NCBI GenBank assembly: GCA_945864585.1
Contig: CAMBCF010000010.1
Span: forward strand, 1-60,823
From: Bordetella parapertussis
GTDB lineage: Bacteria; Pseudomonadota; Gammaproteobacteria; Burkholderiales; SG8-41
Length of the DNA stretch: 60,823 nucleotides
Reading direction: 5' to 3'
Notes under the pieces: model-generated
What the model saw: only the letters and a program-made list of their open reading frames with translations
Databases searched by the model: none
What the model was told of the DNA's origin: nothing
Part shown: positions 8,573-17,138 of the stretch, piece after piece
Position numbering within the stretch: the stretch's first letter is position 1
Layout of the letters: each line of letters starts with the position of its first letter
Translations under genes and position numbers: made by a program

Positions 8573-9142
8573 TTAGTGCCCTTCCAACTTTCCCGCCAGC
8601 GCAGGGTCAAACTGGCCATCGATGAGTATGAACACGATATCGCACGGTGCATTGGAGCGATTGCTCCAGGCGTGATTGGTGCCGCACTGAATCATCGTGT
8701 CGCCCGCCTTCAGCAGCACTTCGCTGTCGTCGAGCACGCAGTAAATTTCGCCCGCGAGGATGAGCACGTAGTCTATGGTCTCGGTGCGATGCATCAGCGG
8801 ATGGCGCCCGTTCTTGCCGAAGGTAGATGCCTGCTCGTTGCCGAGTGCAGCGAACAGTTTTTTCGATTGCTCCGGGCTCATATTGCGTATCTCGTCGCCC
8901 TCCGGCATCACGCGGTTGATACGGAACACGGTGCCGTTTTTCTCCGGCATCTGCCGCCGCGGACCCAGCGTGGGTTCTGCGTGATTCGCCAATACCGGCG
9001 CGGGCGTCGCATGGGTGCGCCAGATGTCGGTGGAAACGTAACCGGGGCGCGCCGGATTAGTCATCACAAACAGCGCCGGGCCATCTGAGGTAACAACGGC
9101 TTTGCCGTTTGCGTCGTGGCCGGTGACTACGCGTCGAACCAT
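8573..9142 (-). CDS. Cupin-domain protein
   Basis: The 189-residue protein has one C-terminal cupin barrel. Motif 1 is around MHRTETIDYVLILAGEIYCVLDD and motif 2 around GDTMIQCGTNHAWSNRSNAP. The N-terminal 70 residues form an extra strand region (RRVVTGHDANGKAVV, TDIWRTHATPAP). Such cupins are small sugar- or organic-acid-binding, dioxygenase-like or regulatory proteins often found in catabolic clusters. Metal ligands are partly conserved (His in MHRTET, His in TNHAW). It stands alone between the repeat region and a toxin-antitoxin pair. Confidence 0.8.
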   Translation of the reverse strand: MVRRVVTGHDANGKAVVTSDGPALFVMTNPARPGYVSTDIWRTHATPAPVLANHAEPTLGPRRQMPEKNGTVFRINRVMPEGDEIRNMSPEQSKKLFAALGNEQASTFGKNGRHPLMHRTETIDYVLILAGEIYCVLDDSEVLLKAGDTMIQCGTNHAWSNRSNAPCDIVFILIDGQFDPALAGKLEGH

Positions 9143-9236
9143 AAGGTGCTCCTTCTTTCCGTTAGCAGTGGGAAGTGCGCATTATCGTCGAGGATGGGGT
9201 GTAATCACATCCGCTGATGCGGCATTTATATTGTGA

Positions 9237-9253
9237 TATACTTTTGATATCAA
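9237..9253 (+). promoter_or_regulatory. Possible promoter/operator of the PemK-like pair
   Basis: TATACT (9237-9242) resembles a -10 box and is followed directly by the perfect 10-bp palindrome TTGATATCAA (9244-9253). A second TGATAT lies 11 bases upstream. AT-rich dyads at this place are common operators of antitoxins. No good -35 box is visible, so this is a tentative call. Confidence 0.3.
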
Positions 9254-9274
9254 TTCAATGGAATGCAATTTCCC

Positions 9275-9568
9275 ATGGCTGCCCAAACCACCACCCGGCG
9301 CAAAAAGCCACCCACTGCCGGCATTCTGCTGCGCTATCGCGAAAAAGATTCGGCGCTAGGCGTCTCGCGCGAGACAGCAATCAGTCTTGCCGAAACACTC
9401 GGCGTTTCCGAAACGCAGGTAATCCACGTGGCACTGGCGCAACTGGCGCGGCAGACGCTGCCGCGTTATGAGGTGGATAACGGCCCGCTGACGGAAGACC
9501 AGTATCGCGCTATCGGGAAACAAGTGCCGCAACAGGGCTTTGGCAGCTCGCGCAAGCGCCTGTATTGA
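9275..9568 (+). CDS. Putative antitoxin of a PemK/MazF-type module
   Basis: The 97-residue protein is basic at its N-terminus (TTTRRKKPP) and then carries a helix-rich segment, ALGVSRETAISLAETLGVSETQVIHVALAQLARQ, that looks like a ribbon-helix-helix or HTH DNA-binding region. The tail QQGFGSSRKRLY would be the toxin-binding part. It overlaps the next gene by one base (TGATG), the usual coupling in toxin-antitoxin pairs. ATG 9275 is chosen; an in-frame ATG at 9263 is also possible. I identify its role mainly from the neighbouring toxin. Confidence 0.62.
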   Translation: MAAQTTTRRKKPPTAGILLRYREKDSALGVSRETAISLAETLGVSETQVIHVALAQLARQTLPRYEVDNGPLTEDQYRAIGKQVPQQGFGSSRKRLY

Positions 9569-9978
9569 TGGCGGCTCGACGCTTCGCGCTGCCGGAGGTG
9601 GGTGACATCGTGTGGTGCTGGTTTCCGTATGAGGGGTTTACCAAGCCCGGACCGAAACCACGTCCGGCGTTGGTGATTGATGTGGGCGCGTTGCGTGGCG
9701 AGCCTGCGGTTGAAGTTATTTATGGCACCAGCCAAAAGCTCAACCAGCTTTATCCCGGCGAGTTCACCATCACGCCGGAGGACGGTGGTGCATACGCGCT
9801 GTCGGGATTGAGTTACCCCACCAAGTTCAACACGAGGCGCCCGGTATTCCTGCCTTACAACGATGCATGGTTTGCACCCGCGCCCGGTGCGGCTTACGGA
9901 CAAACACCCAAACTCGGCGTGTTGCACCCCAGTCTGTTGCCGCGCGTGGCTGCGGCTGCGCGTAACAGACGAAGCTGA
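9568..9978 (+). CDS. PemK/MazF-like mRNA interferase toxin
   Basis: The 136-residue protein begins with the PemK-type signature VGDIVWCWFPYEGF followed by KPRPALVIDVG, which forms the SH3-like barrel of MazF/PemK endoribonucleases. It is somewhat longer than classical MazF and has a C-terminal extension (GVLHPSLLPRVAAAARNRRS). The start codon overlaps the stop of the antitoxin gene. It converges on the ThDP gene at 9986 with an 7-base gap. Confidence 0.75.
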   Translation: MAARRFALPEVGDIVWCWFPYEGFTKPGPKPRPALVIDVGALRGEPAVEVIYGTSQKLNQLYPGEFTITPEDGGAYALSGLSYPTKFNTRRPVFLPYNDAWFAPAPGAAYGQTPKLGVLHPSLLPRVAAAARNRRS

Positions 9979-9985
9979 GTTCCTG

Positions 9986-11656
9986 CTACTGCTTGAACAC
10001 CACCGGCGCCAGCGTATTCTGGTCGATCATCACATCGATCAGCGCGGGCTTGCCGCTGGCCAGCGCACGCTGGATCGCGCCCTCAAGATCACCGGGTTTG
10101 GTGACGCGTTCACCGTAGGCGCCGAACACTTTTGCCAGCGCGCCGAAGTCAGGGTTTTTGTAATCCACTGCGAAAAAACGCCCGCCGAAGTGTTCGTTCT
10201 GGAACGCACGCTCGTTGCCGAGGCCCTCGTCGTTGAAGATCACATGCACCACCGGAATGTTTTCGCGCACTGCGGTTTCCAGTTCACCGATGTTGCACAT
10301 AATGCCCATGTCACCCGAGGCGGAAATCACCGGCCTCTCGGGGCATGCGAGCTTGGCGCCGAGTGCTATCGGGAACGATCCGCCGACCGACGCCCAGTCG
10401 TCGATACACATAAACGTAAACGGCTCGTAGCTCTTGAAGTAGCTACGCACATGCTTGCCGCCATTGCCGGCATCCACCACGCAGATGCCGTTTTTCGGCA
10501 ACACCTTGCGTATCACGTGCGCAACCCACTGTGATTGAATCGGCACCGCATCGGGTTTGAGCACGCTAGTGAGCTCAGCATCGAAATCGGCGCGCGCTTT
10601 GGCGACATCGACCCACGGCTTGCGTGCGCCTGACTTGCCCGCGCGCTCGGCGAGGCCTTTGATAAAGCTCATGGCAGAGCCCGCCACGCCCATTTCCACC
10701 GGGAAGATGATACCGATTTGTCCGGGTGCTGCGGTGTGATGAATGATTTTTGCGTTGGCGCTGAACACGCCGTACTTGTACATGGTCGAAAACACATCAA
10801 AGTGCGAGCCGACAGCGACGATGACGTCGGCCTTCGGTGCGTTTTTATTGGCGCTCGAAAACCCATTACGCCCCAGCGGCCCCAGCGCCAGCGCATGCGT
10901 GGAGGGGAATCCATCGGGCGAATACTGCAACACCGCCACCGGAATGCCGCTCGCAGTGGCGAGTTTTTCCATTTCACCCACGACTTTTTCTTTCATTACG
11001 CCGCGACCGATCACGAACAGCGGGCGCTCGGCTTTGCAGATCAGCGCCCACGCCGCATCGAGTTGCACAGGGTCGCATACCGCCGGCACGGTGGCGCGAT
11101 AGGCCGCGGGGGCGATGGCCTCGACCTTCACCTTTTGCAGCATCACTTCATTCGGCGCTTCCAGATGCGTGGGGCCTTGCGGCTCCGTGAGTGCCACGCG
11201 AAACGCCTTGCGCACCATCTCCTGTATCCGTTCCGGATAGGGAATGCTGTAGGCCCACTTGGTAATCGGGCGCATGAACGGTATCTGGTCCAGATCCTGC
11301 GTGGCGTCGCGCTCGCGCATCTCACTTTCCTGCACACCACAGATGCTAATGAGCGGCACGTTGCCTTTGTTCGCGGCAGCAATCGCGGTCACCAGATTGG
11401 TGAGGCCCGGGCCTTCGGTGGCGGTGACCACAGCGGGCGCGTTGCGCGCGCGCGCAAAACCGAGCGCCATGAACGCGGCGCCCTGCTCGTGGCGCGTGAG
11501 GATGAAGCGTATCTCCCGTGTGTCGCGCAGCGCGTCGAGAAACGCCAGATTCTGCGTCCCCGGGATGCCGAAGACGTGATCGATGCCTTCGCGCAGCAGC
11601 GCATCCACCATCGCGCGGGAGCCGGTGACGCTTGTCTTGTGCTCGGTGCTGTCCAT
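9986..11656 (-). CDS. ThDP-dependent enzyme (acetolactate synthase-like large subunit)
   Basis: The 556-residue enzyme has a PYR domain with the catalytic glutamate in FILTRHEQGAAFMALGFARA and the ThDP-site segment TEGPGLTNLVTAIAAA. A central domain follows (VQLDAAWALICKAERPLFVIGRGV), then a PP domain with GDMGIMCNIGELETAV ending in IFNDEG. It acts on 2-oxo acids; the exact product is unknown. ATG 11656 is chosen because AAGGA lies 9 bases upstream at the end of the preceding gene. The gap to that dienelactone hydrolase gene is 11 bases, so the two are co-transcribed. Confidence 0.86.
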   Translation of the reverse strand: MDSTEHKTSVTGSRAMVDALLREGIDHVFGIPGTQNLAFLDALRDTREIRFILTRHEQGAAFMALGFARARNAPAVVTATEGPGLTNLVTAIAAANKGNVPLISICGVQESEMRERDATQDLDQIPFMRPITKWAYSIPYPERIQEMVRKAFRVALTEPQGPTHLEAPNEVMLQKVKVEAIAPAAYRATVPAVCDPVQLDAAWALICKAERPLFVIGRGVMKEKVVGEMEKLATASGIPVAVLQYSPDGFPSTHALALGPLGRNGFSSANKNAPKADVIVAVGSHFDVFSTMYKYGVFSANAKIIHHTAAPGQIGIIFPVEMGVAGSAMSFIKGLAERAGKSGARKPWVDVAKARADFDAELTSVLKPDAVPIQSQWVAHVIRKVLPKNGICVVDAGNGGKHVRSYFKSYEPFTFMCIDDWASVGGSFPIALGAKLACPERPVISASGDMGIMCNIGELETAVRENIPVVHVIFNDEGLGNERAFQNEHFGGRFFAVDYKNPDFGALAKVFGAYGERVTKPGDLEGAIQRALASGKPALIDVMIDQNTLAPVVFKQ

Positions 11657-11667
11657 TGCAACCATCC

Positions 11668-12555
11668 TTATCGCAAATGCTTGTTGAAAAAATCCACTGT
11701 GCGTTGCCATGACAGTTTGGCCGCCGCTTCGTCGTAGCGCGGCGTGGTGTCGTTGTGAAAACCATGCTGCGTATTGGGATAACTGAACCACTCGTAGCGC
11801 ACGTTGCTGGCCTTCAGCGCGGCCTCATACGGCGACCAGCCATCATTGATGCGCGGATCGTCTGACGCATTCTGTATCATCAGCGCCGCCTTGATCTTCG
11901 GCACATCGCTTGCCGCGGGTTGCACACCGTAGTAGGCCACGCCCGCTGTAAGATCGGGCAAGCGCGTGGCCAGCAGATTGACGATGCCGCCGCCAAAGCA
12001 AAAACCGACTGCGCCGATTTTGCCGGTGCATTCGGGCCGCGCCTTCAACACGCTTGTACCCATCACCAGATCTTCGATGCGTTTTTTGGTGTCCTGCTTG
12101 GCGAAGAGTTCACGGCCTTTGTCTTCGTCGCCGGGATAACCGCCCACCGGAAACAAGGTATCGGGCGCGAACGCGACGAAATTCAGCAGTGCGAGTCGAC
12201 GCGCCACGTCTTCGATGTAGGGATTGAGGCCGCGATTCTCGTGCACCACATACACGCCGGGCAGCTTGCCGCTGGCCTTCGCAGGCGTGACTAAATAGCC
12301 GCGCATTCTGCCGTGGCCCTGCGGCGAGTCGTATTCGAGATACTCGGTCTTGATGCGCGGATCATCCTTTTTGACCTGCTGCGCCCACGCGAAATTGGGT
12401 TGCATGCTTTGCAGCATGGCCGCTGCCGTCACACCACCCACGGCGAATTTTGCCGCCTCATCCAGAAACTCGCGGCGGCTCTTGCTGCCATGCACATAGC
12501 CGTCAAACAGTCTGAGCACTTCCGGTGGAAAATCACTGGCTTTCTTGCGTTCCAT
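11668..12555 (-). CDS. Dienelactone hydrolase family protein with Tat-type signal
   Basis: The 295-residue alpha/beta hydrolase has a twin-arginine export signal near its start (KSRREFLDEAAKFAVGG followed by AQQ). The cysteine-nucleophile motif is GAVGFCFGGG, the acid lies in QNASDDPR, and the histidine in NTQHGFHND. This Cys-His-Asp triad is the dienelactone hydrolase type. The mature enzyme should be periplasmic and open a lactone or ester. ATG 12555 with GGGGGA upstream is preferred to TTG 12561. It heads a two-gene operon with the ThDP enzyme. Confidence 0.86.
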   Translation of the reverse strand: MERKKASDFPPEVLRLFDGYVHGSKSRREFLDEAAKFAVGGVTAAAMLQSMQPNFAWAQQVKKDDPRIKTEYLEYDSPQGHGRMRGYLVTPAKASGKLPGVYVVHENRGLNPYIEDVARRLALLNFVAFAPDTLFPVGGYPGDEDKGRELFAKQDTKKRIEDLVMGTSVLKARPECTGKIGAVGFCFGGGIVNLLATRLPDLTAGVAYYGVQPAASDVPKIKAALMIQNASDDPRINDGWSPYEAALKASNVRYEWFSYPNTQHGFHNDTTPRYDEAAAKLSWQRTVDFFNKHLR

Positions 12556-12712
12556 GGTCAATATTCCCCCTATGGTTAGTGAAATCAGGATGCGAAAGCT
12601 TCCGTCAGCGCCAGGGTATAGTCAAGCCTGAATTGACAAACACCGTGCGGTAGCGTTTGATTGCAGACAATTTGACGGATTGTGATGAGCGCTGGTTGAC
12701 GGGAGACGGCGT

Positions 12713-12916
12713 ATGGCGAAACTGCGCGTAGCAAAAACTTTTATCGAGCATCAATTGTTCGGCGGCGCATTAAGCCCCGTCAGCATCAATAATATTCAAC
12801 TGTCTGTGGACGGTTATATCATTTTTGACATTTCCGGCGGCTGTGTTCCCGACGTGGAATGGGTGAGCAGCTTCGTCTCGGAGCCGGACAAACAACTGGC
12901 ATTCATGCCGGATTAG
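12713..12916 (+). CDS. Small hypothetical protein
   Basis: The 67-residue protein is not recognised. It has a good ribosome-binding site (GGGAGA before ATG), normal composition and no membrane segment; its middle is beta-rich (NNIQLSVDGYIIFDIS). It lies alone on the plus strand between two minus-strand operons and ends 10 bases from the convergent dehydratase gene. Confidence 0.55.
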   Translation: MAKLRVAKTFIEHQLFGGALSPVSINNIQLSVDGYIIFDISGGCVPDVEWVSSFVSEPDKQLAFMPD

Positions 12917-12925
12917 CGCTGTGGC

Positions 12926-14149
12926 TTAAAAACTTTTCGCCGGCGACAGATTTTTGGTGTGCAGCGTCTTGCCGGCATCCCACGGGTGAGCGCGCGCTAC
13001 TTCTTCGTTCACTGCGGTGCCCCAGCCCGGCCCTTGGGGAATCGTCATGTGGCCGGCAATAATCTCCGGCGCGTGGGTGACGAGTTCGTCTTTCCACGGC
13101 ACGTCGTCGATGTCGATTTCCATGATACGCACATTGCCCAGCGTCGCGCACAGGGCAGCACTCATGTGCGTGGAAAGATGGCTGTAATGATTGTGGGGGG
13201 CGACGTTATGCTGAAACGCCGCCGCCAGATCACCGACCTTTTTTCCCTGCACGATGCCGTTCCACGGCACATCGATCATGAACACATCGGCAGCGTGGCG
13301 CTGAAAAAACGGCAGATAACCGCTCATGTGGATCAGCGTCTCACCGGTGCAAATGCGGGTGCTGGTCGATTGCTTGATCTGCGCCAGCGCGTCCGCATCG
13401 ATGGTGTCGATTTCCAGCCAGTGCAGGTTGAACGGCTCCAGCGCCTTGGCAATGCGCATGCACGCTTCGGGCTTGAAATGCCAATTGAGATCGAGGTTGA
13501 TGTCGAAGTCCGGGCCCACCGCTTCGCGCAGGGTGCCGATGTGTTTTTCGATATGCGCGATCAGTCCATTCGGCGCCCAATCATCGGTTGGCCCCATGGT
13601 GACGCCAAAACCACCAAAGCCGCTGAACCAGGTGCCGTTCTGGCCCGGCATCACGATATTGGTTTTGAGCGCGGTAAAGCCGCGCGCGACGACTTCCTTG
13701 CCCAGCGCGGTGACATCGGCCCAGCTGTTGATCGGCGGCGCGCCCACCATCTCGTGATGGCGCACGCGTGTGGTGCCGCAGTGCGACCAGTACAGCCGCA
13801 CCTTGTCGCGCGTCGGCCCGCCGAGGAGTTCAACCACCGAAATATTGCGGGCGCGCGCCGCAATGTCCACCAGCGCACATTCAATGCCCGCCATCGCCCG
13901 CGCCACGATGCCGCCGGAGCTGGAGCGCGTCATGCGCGCCATATCGATGAAGCGCGCCTCATACGCGCGCGGGTCCTGCCCTATGAGTATGGTCGAGAAA
14001 TCGCGCACCGCGCCACATACGGCATGGGGCACGCGCGTGTCGGAGCATTCGCCCCAGCCGGTGATGCCCTCATCGGTTTCGACCTTGACGTAAGTCCACG
14101 CGCGCCAGCCGCCATCGACGACGAAGGTTTCGAGTTTGGTGATTTTCAT
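12926..14149 (-). CDS. Mandelate racemase / muconate lactonizing enzyme family protein (sugar-acid dehydratase-like)
   Basis: The 407-residue enolase-superfamily enzyme has an N-terminal capping domain (MKITKLETFVVDGG) and a barrel domain. Metal ligands fit INLDLNW (Asp), HWLEIDT (Glu) and CTGETL (Glu). The basic residue on strand 2 lies in FTALKTNIVMPG, and HNHYSHLSTH supplies candidate catalytic histidines. The pattern is closest to galactonate-dehydratase-like members that remove water from acid sugars. ATG 14149 with GGA seven bases upstream is chosen; ATG 14161 is an alternative. It is the last gene of an operon with two SDRs and a lactonase, fitting an oxidative sugar or sugar-acid route. 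Confidence 0.85.
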   Translation of the reverse strand: MKITKLETFVVDGGWRAWTYVKVETDEGITGWGECSDTRVPHAVCGAVRDFSTILIGQDPRAYEARFIDMARMTRSSSGGIVARAMAGIECALVDIAARARNISVVELLGGPTRDKVRLYWSHCGTTRVRHHEMVGAPPINSWADVTALGKEVVARGFTALKTNIVMPGQNGTWFSGFGGFGVTMGPTDDWAPNGLIAHIEKHIGTLREAVGPDFDINLDLNWHFKPEACMRIAKALEPFNLHWLEIDTIDADALAQIKQSTSTRICTGETLIHMSGYLPFFQRHAADVFMIDVPWNGIVQGKKVGDLAAAFQHNVAPHNHYSHLSTHMSAALCATLGNVRIMEIDIDDVPWKDELVTHAPEIIAGHMTIPQGPGWGTAVNEEVARAHPWDAGKTLHTKNLSPAKSF

Positions 14150-14186
14150 TTTAGTATCCATTAATTGATCGTGGAAAAACCATCCG

Positions 14187-14978
14187 TTACAGCACCGACC
14201 GCACCAGCCCGCCATCGACACGTATAGTGGTGCCGGTGATGTAACTCGATTTTCCCGACGCCAGAAACGCCACCAGATTCGCCAGTTCGCGCGGATCACC
14301 AATGCGGCCAACAGCAGTTTCCTTGGCGCGCTCTTCCAGCGCTTTCTCCAGCGAAATACCCAGCTCCTTCGCGCGCGCTGTAACGTTGCCGAGCATGCGT
14401 TCGCTCAGCAATGAGCCGGGACACACGTTGTTGACCAGTATGCCGTCACGCCCGACTTCATCGGCAAGACTTTTCGCAAACGCCACCACGCCCATGCGCG
14501 TGGCGCCCGACAGCGCCAGATTCGGTATCGGCTGATACACCGTGCTGGCGAGGATGTTGATAATGCGCCCGCCTTTTTGCGCACGCATATGCGGCAGCGC
14601 CTCGCGCGACATGCGCGCGAAAAAAAGCAGCGAACGCTGCACCGCTATCGCCCATTGTTCTTCGGTCGCATCAATCGATTTCGCCAGCGGCGGACCGCCG
14701 GAGTTGCTCACCAGCACATCGATGCGTCCGTATTTTTCGGCGGCGGCGGCAAATAATTTCTGGATGGTTTCATTTTTTTCCAGGTCGCCGGCGAACACGA
14801 ATACATCCGCTTTGGTCTTCGCGCGGATATCCTGCGCGGCCTGCTCAAGATCGGCTAGACTGCGGCTGCACATCACCACTTTCATGCCTTCTTCCGCCAG
14901 CACTTGCGCACACGCGCGGCCGAGGCCTTTACTCGCGCCGCCGACGATGGCGACTTTGTTTTTGAGTTCCAGATCCAT
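14187..14978 (-). CDS. SDR-family protein with non-canonical active site (BKR-like)
   Basis: The 263-residue Rossmann protein has a modified nucleotide motif (VGGASKGLGRACAQ instead of TGxxxGIG) and SNSGGPP in place of NNAG. The catalytic YxxxK position reads S-G-A-T-R in NLALSGATRMGVVAF, so the Tyr and Lys are replaced by Ser and Arg. This combination is known for a beta-ketoacyl-ACP-reductase-like SDR subgroup that lacks the standard tetrad, and the natural reaction is unclear. The C-terminal end (YITGTTIRVDGGLVRSVL) is intact. The start is at MDLELKNK. It lies between the lactonase and dehydratase genes in the same operon. Confidence 0.85.
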   Translation of the reverse strand: MDLELKNKVAIVGGASKGLGRACAQVLAEEGMKVVMCSRSLADLEQAAQDIRAKTKADVFVFAGDLEKNETIQKLFAAAAEKYGRIDVLVSNSGGPPLAKSIDATEEQWAIAVQRSLLFFARMSREALPHMRAQKGGRIINILASTVYQPIPNLALSGATRMGVVAFAKSLADEVGRDGILVNNVCPGSLLSERMLGNVTARAKELGISLEKALEERAKETAVGRIGDPRELANLVAFLASGKSSYITGTTIRVDGGLVRSVL

Positions 14979-15030
14979 GATGGAGTTCTTTAGTAAGTAT
15001 TTGTTTTTATTAATTTTTTCTGCTTGGTGG

Positions 15031-16104
15031 CTATGAGGCGAAGGCAATGCACGAGGGCGAGCCGGTAGCGATGATCAAACCCGTGGGCGCCGGCTTGCCG
15101 CTCGCCGCGTCGAGCTTGAAGGCGACTATGGTATCGCTGTCTTCGTTCGCCACGTACAAGTTTTCGCCGGCGGGATCGAGTGCGAAAAAGCGCGGTTTCC
15201 TGCCCTGTGTCGATTCCCATCCAACGTGGGCAAGCGTGCCGTCTTTGGCATCCACCGCAAAGGTCGCAATGCTGTTGTGTCCGCGGTTCGACACGTAAAC
15301 AAATTTACCGGATGGCGCAACCGCAATTTCCGCGCCGGTGTTGTCGCCCACAAACGTCACCGGGGTCGTGGTGATGATATGCACCGGCGTCAAGGTGCCG
15401 CCCGTATCACGATTGGCATCCCACTGATAGGTTGTTACCGTCGAATCGAGCTCGTTAATCAAATAGGCAAACGGCCGCGACGGATGAAATGACAAATGCC
15501 GCGGCCCGGCGCCGTAGCGCGATTTCACAAACGGCGGATCGTTAGGCACGAGTTTGCCGCTGGCAAGGTCGAGACGGTAGATGTGCGTCGCATCTTCGCC
15601 CTTGTCGGGTGACACCAGAAAGCGACCGGCGGGATCGAACACCACTTGATGCGGATGCGCGCCGAGGCCCTGCTCCCGCTTGTACGGCCCCTCCTTGCCC
15701 GGCGGCACCACCGCGTCGGTGGACGGCGCGAGCGAGCCGTCCTGGTTAATCGGCAGCGCGGCAATGCCCGGCCCGTTCGCCACCACTACATACTGATCAC
15801 TCGGATCAACAACCAAATGCGGCCCATTATCACCGCTGCTCGGCTGTTGATTGAGAAATTTGAGCCGGCGCGTTTGCGCATCAATCGCGTAGGCGCTCAC
15901 CGTATCGCCGTCGCCGTGCGAGGCGTAAAGAAAACGCTGTTTGCCGTCGAGCGCAACATAGCCGGGATTGGCTATGCTCTCGAATACTTCAACCAACGAC
16001 CAGGTGCTGAATGAGCCGGATGACGCGTCAACACGGTAAACGCCGATGCCCTTACCGCGCGCCTTGCGATGCGCGGTGGTAAAACAGCCTACGTAGGCAA
16101 ACAT
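15031..16104 (-). CDS. Lactonase-family beta-propeller protein (Pgl / carboxy-cis,cis-muconate cyclase-like)
   Basis: The 357-residue protein is a seven-bladed propeller of the 6-phosphogluconolactonase / cycloisomerase-2 family. Repeated blade elements include RFLYASHGDGDTVSAYAID, QYVVVANGPGIAALPI, FAYLINELDSTVTTYQWD, KFVYVSNRGHNSIATFAVD and NLYVANEDSDTIVAFKLD. The family hydrolyses sugar lactones. No signal peptide is evident. It sits between two SDR genes and upstream of the dehydratase, consistent with dehydrogenase, lactonase and dehydratase acting in sequence. Confidence 0.88.
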   Translation of the reverse strand: MFAYVGCFTTAHRKARGKGIGVYRVDASSGSFSTWSLVEVFESIANPGYVALDGKQRFLYASHGDGDTVSAYAIDAQTRRLKFLNQQPSSGDNGPHLVVDPSDQYVVVANGPGIAALPINQDGSLAPSTDAVVPPGKEGPYKREQGLGAHPHQVVFDPAGRFLVSPDKGEDATHIYRLDLASGKLVPNDPPFVKSRYGAGPRHLSFHPSRPFAYLINELDSTVTTYQWDANRDTGGTLTPVHIITTTPVTFVGDNTGAEIAVAPSGKFVYVSNRGHNSIATFAVDAKDGTLAHVGWESTQGRKPRFFALDPAGENLYVANEDSDTIVAFKLDAASGKPAPTGLIIATGSPSCIAFAS

Positions 16105-16125
16105 GATGTGGATTTATCCTGGTTG

Positions 16126-16914
16126 CTACAACCCCAGCCCGCCATCCAGCAGCAGGGTCTGTCCGGTCATGTAGTCGGATGCATCCGACGCGAGATAGAG
16201 CGCCAGCAACCCAACTTCCCTGAGCCGTCCGGGCCGCTTGAGCGGCACCGTCTGCTCCGCGCGCTGTGCGCTCTGCCGCACACGTTCTTCGCCGGATGTC
16301 ACCACGTCCGGAAATATGCCGGGCGCAATGGCATTGACGTGAACGTGATAAGGCGCCCACTCCAGCGCCTGTGCCCGCGTAAATCCGGCGAGCGCGGTCT
16401 TGGCCGTGGTGTAGAGCACCATGTCGCGGCCGCCCTGATGCGCAGTCCACGACGCAATATTGATGACCTTGCCGGAGCGGCGCGCCAGCATATGCGGGCC
16501 GACGGCGCGCGTGCACAGCAGCGCCTCGGTCAGGTTGATATCCATGATGAAGCGCAGTTCGTCGTCGGAGGCGCCTTCGCCCTCCTTGCCCGGCAGCGCC
16601 ACCAGCGGTTTGCGGATGGAGTCTCCCAGCGCATTCACCAGCACATCGATGCGTCCGAAGGTGGCGAGCACGTAATCAACCGCGCGCTTGACATCGTCCG
16701 CCTTGGTCGCGTCGGCGATGACCGGAACCACACGCCTTCCGGATGCCGCGGCGATCTGCGCCGCAACGCCTTCCACGTACTTCGGCGTCAATGCGTTGAG
16801 CGCAATATCCGCGCCCGCCTCGGCCAGCACCTGGGCAATGCCTTTGCCGATGCCGCGTCCGGCGCCGGTGATAAAAACGACTTTTCCCGTAACATCAAAT
16901 TCAGCAGGCATCAT
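16126..16914 (-). CDS. SDR-family oxidoreductase
   Basis: The 262-residue classical short-chain dehydrogenase has TGAGRGIGKGIAQVL (NAD(P) binding), LVNALGDS in place of NNAG, the catalytic Ser in INIASWTAHQ and the YxxxK pair in LYTTAKTALAGFTR. ATG 16914 follows AGGAG by eight bases. It is the first gene of the operon running to 12926 and is the likely sugar or alcohol dehydrogenase of that set. Upstream at 16925-16960 the leader contains two short copies of TGTGGTGTGGCCC. Confidence 0.88.
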   Translation of the reverse strand: MMPAEFDVTGKVVFITGAGRGIGKGIAQVLAEAGADIALNALTPKYVEGVAAQIAAASGRRVVPVIADATKADDVKRAVDYVLATFGRIDVLVNALGDSIRKPLVALPGKEGEGASDDELRFIMDINLTEALLCTRAVGPHMLARRSGKVINIASWTAHQGGRDMVLYTTAKTALAGFTRAQALEWAPYHVHVNAIAPGIFPDVVTSGEERVRQSAQRAEQTVPLKRPGRLREVGLLALYLASDASDYMTGQTLLLDGGLGL

Positions 16915-17042
16915 GAGGTCTTCTCCTGTGGTGTGGCCCTGTGGTGTGGCCCTGTGTGGCGGCCACGGCGCATTATCGAACACGCGACGTGCAAGGCGCA
17001 ACAGGGCGCATCGCTACGGCGGATTCACATTACTGGTAGGGC

Positions 17043-17066
17043 GGGCAAAACGTTTTTGTTTTGCCC
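17043..17066. repeat. Small hairpin GGGCAAAA ... TTTTGCCC
   Basis: Eight-base perfect arms with an 8-base loop in the gap between the SDR promoter and the exonuclease gene. The same word (GCAAAAC / GTTTTGCCCAC) recurs in the hairpin cluster at 24089-24218. Confidence 0.55.
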
Positions 17067-17138
17067 ACGCGGTCGAACATGAACCTCTCCACTACGCGTG
17101 AACACAAAAGGCGTGCCAAACACGCGCTGATGCCACAA

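Noticed and set aside
3825-11656. Calling the two ThDP enzymes acetolactate synthase (ilvB/ilvI)
   Set aside because: Neither has a regulatory small subunit or other ilv genes beside it, and the family covers many reactions. Only the superfamily is supported.
12959-14164. Long plus-strand open frame antisense to the dehydratase
   Set aside because: It is a shadow of the GC-rich minus-strand gene: Arg/His/Ala-rich, no domain, no ribosome-binding site. The same applies to 16069-17082, 10718-11737 and 49100-50386 on the plus strand.
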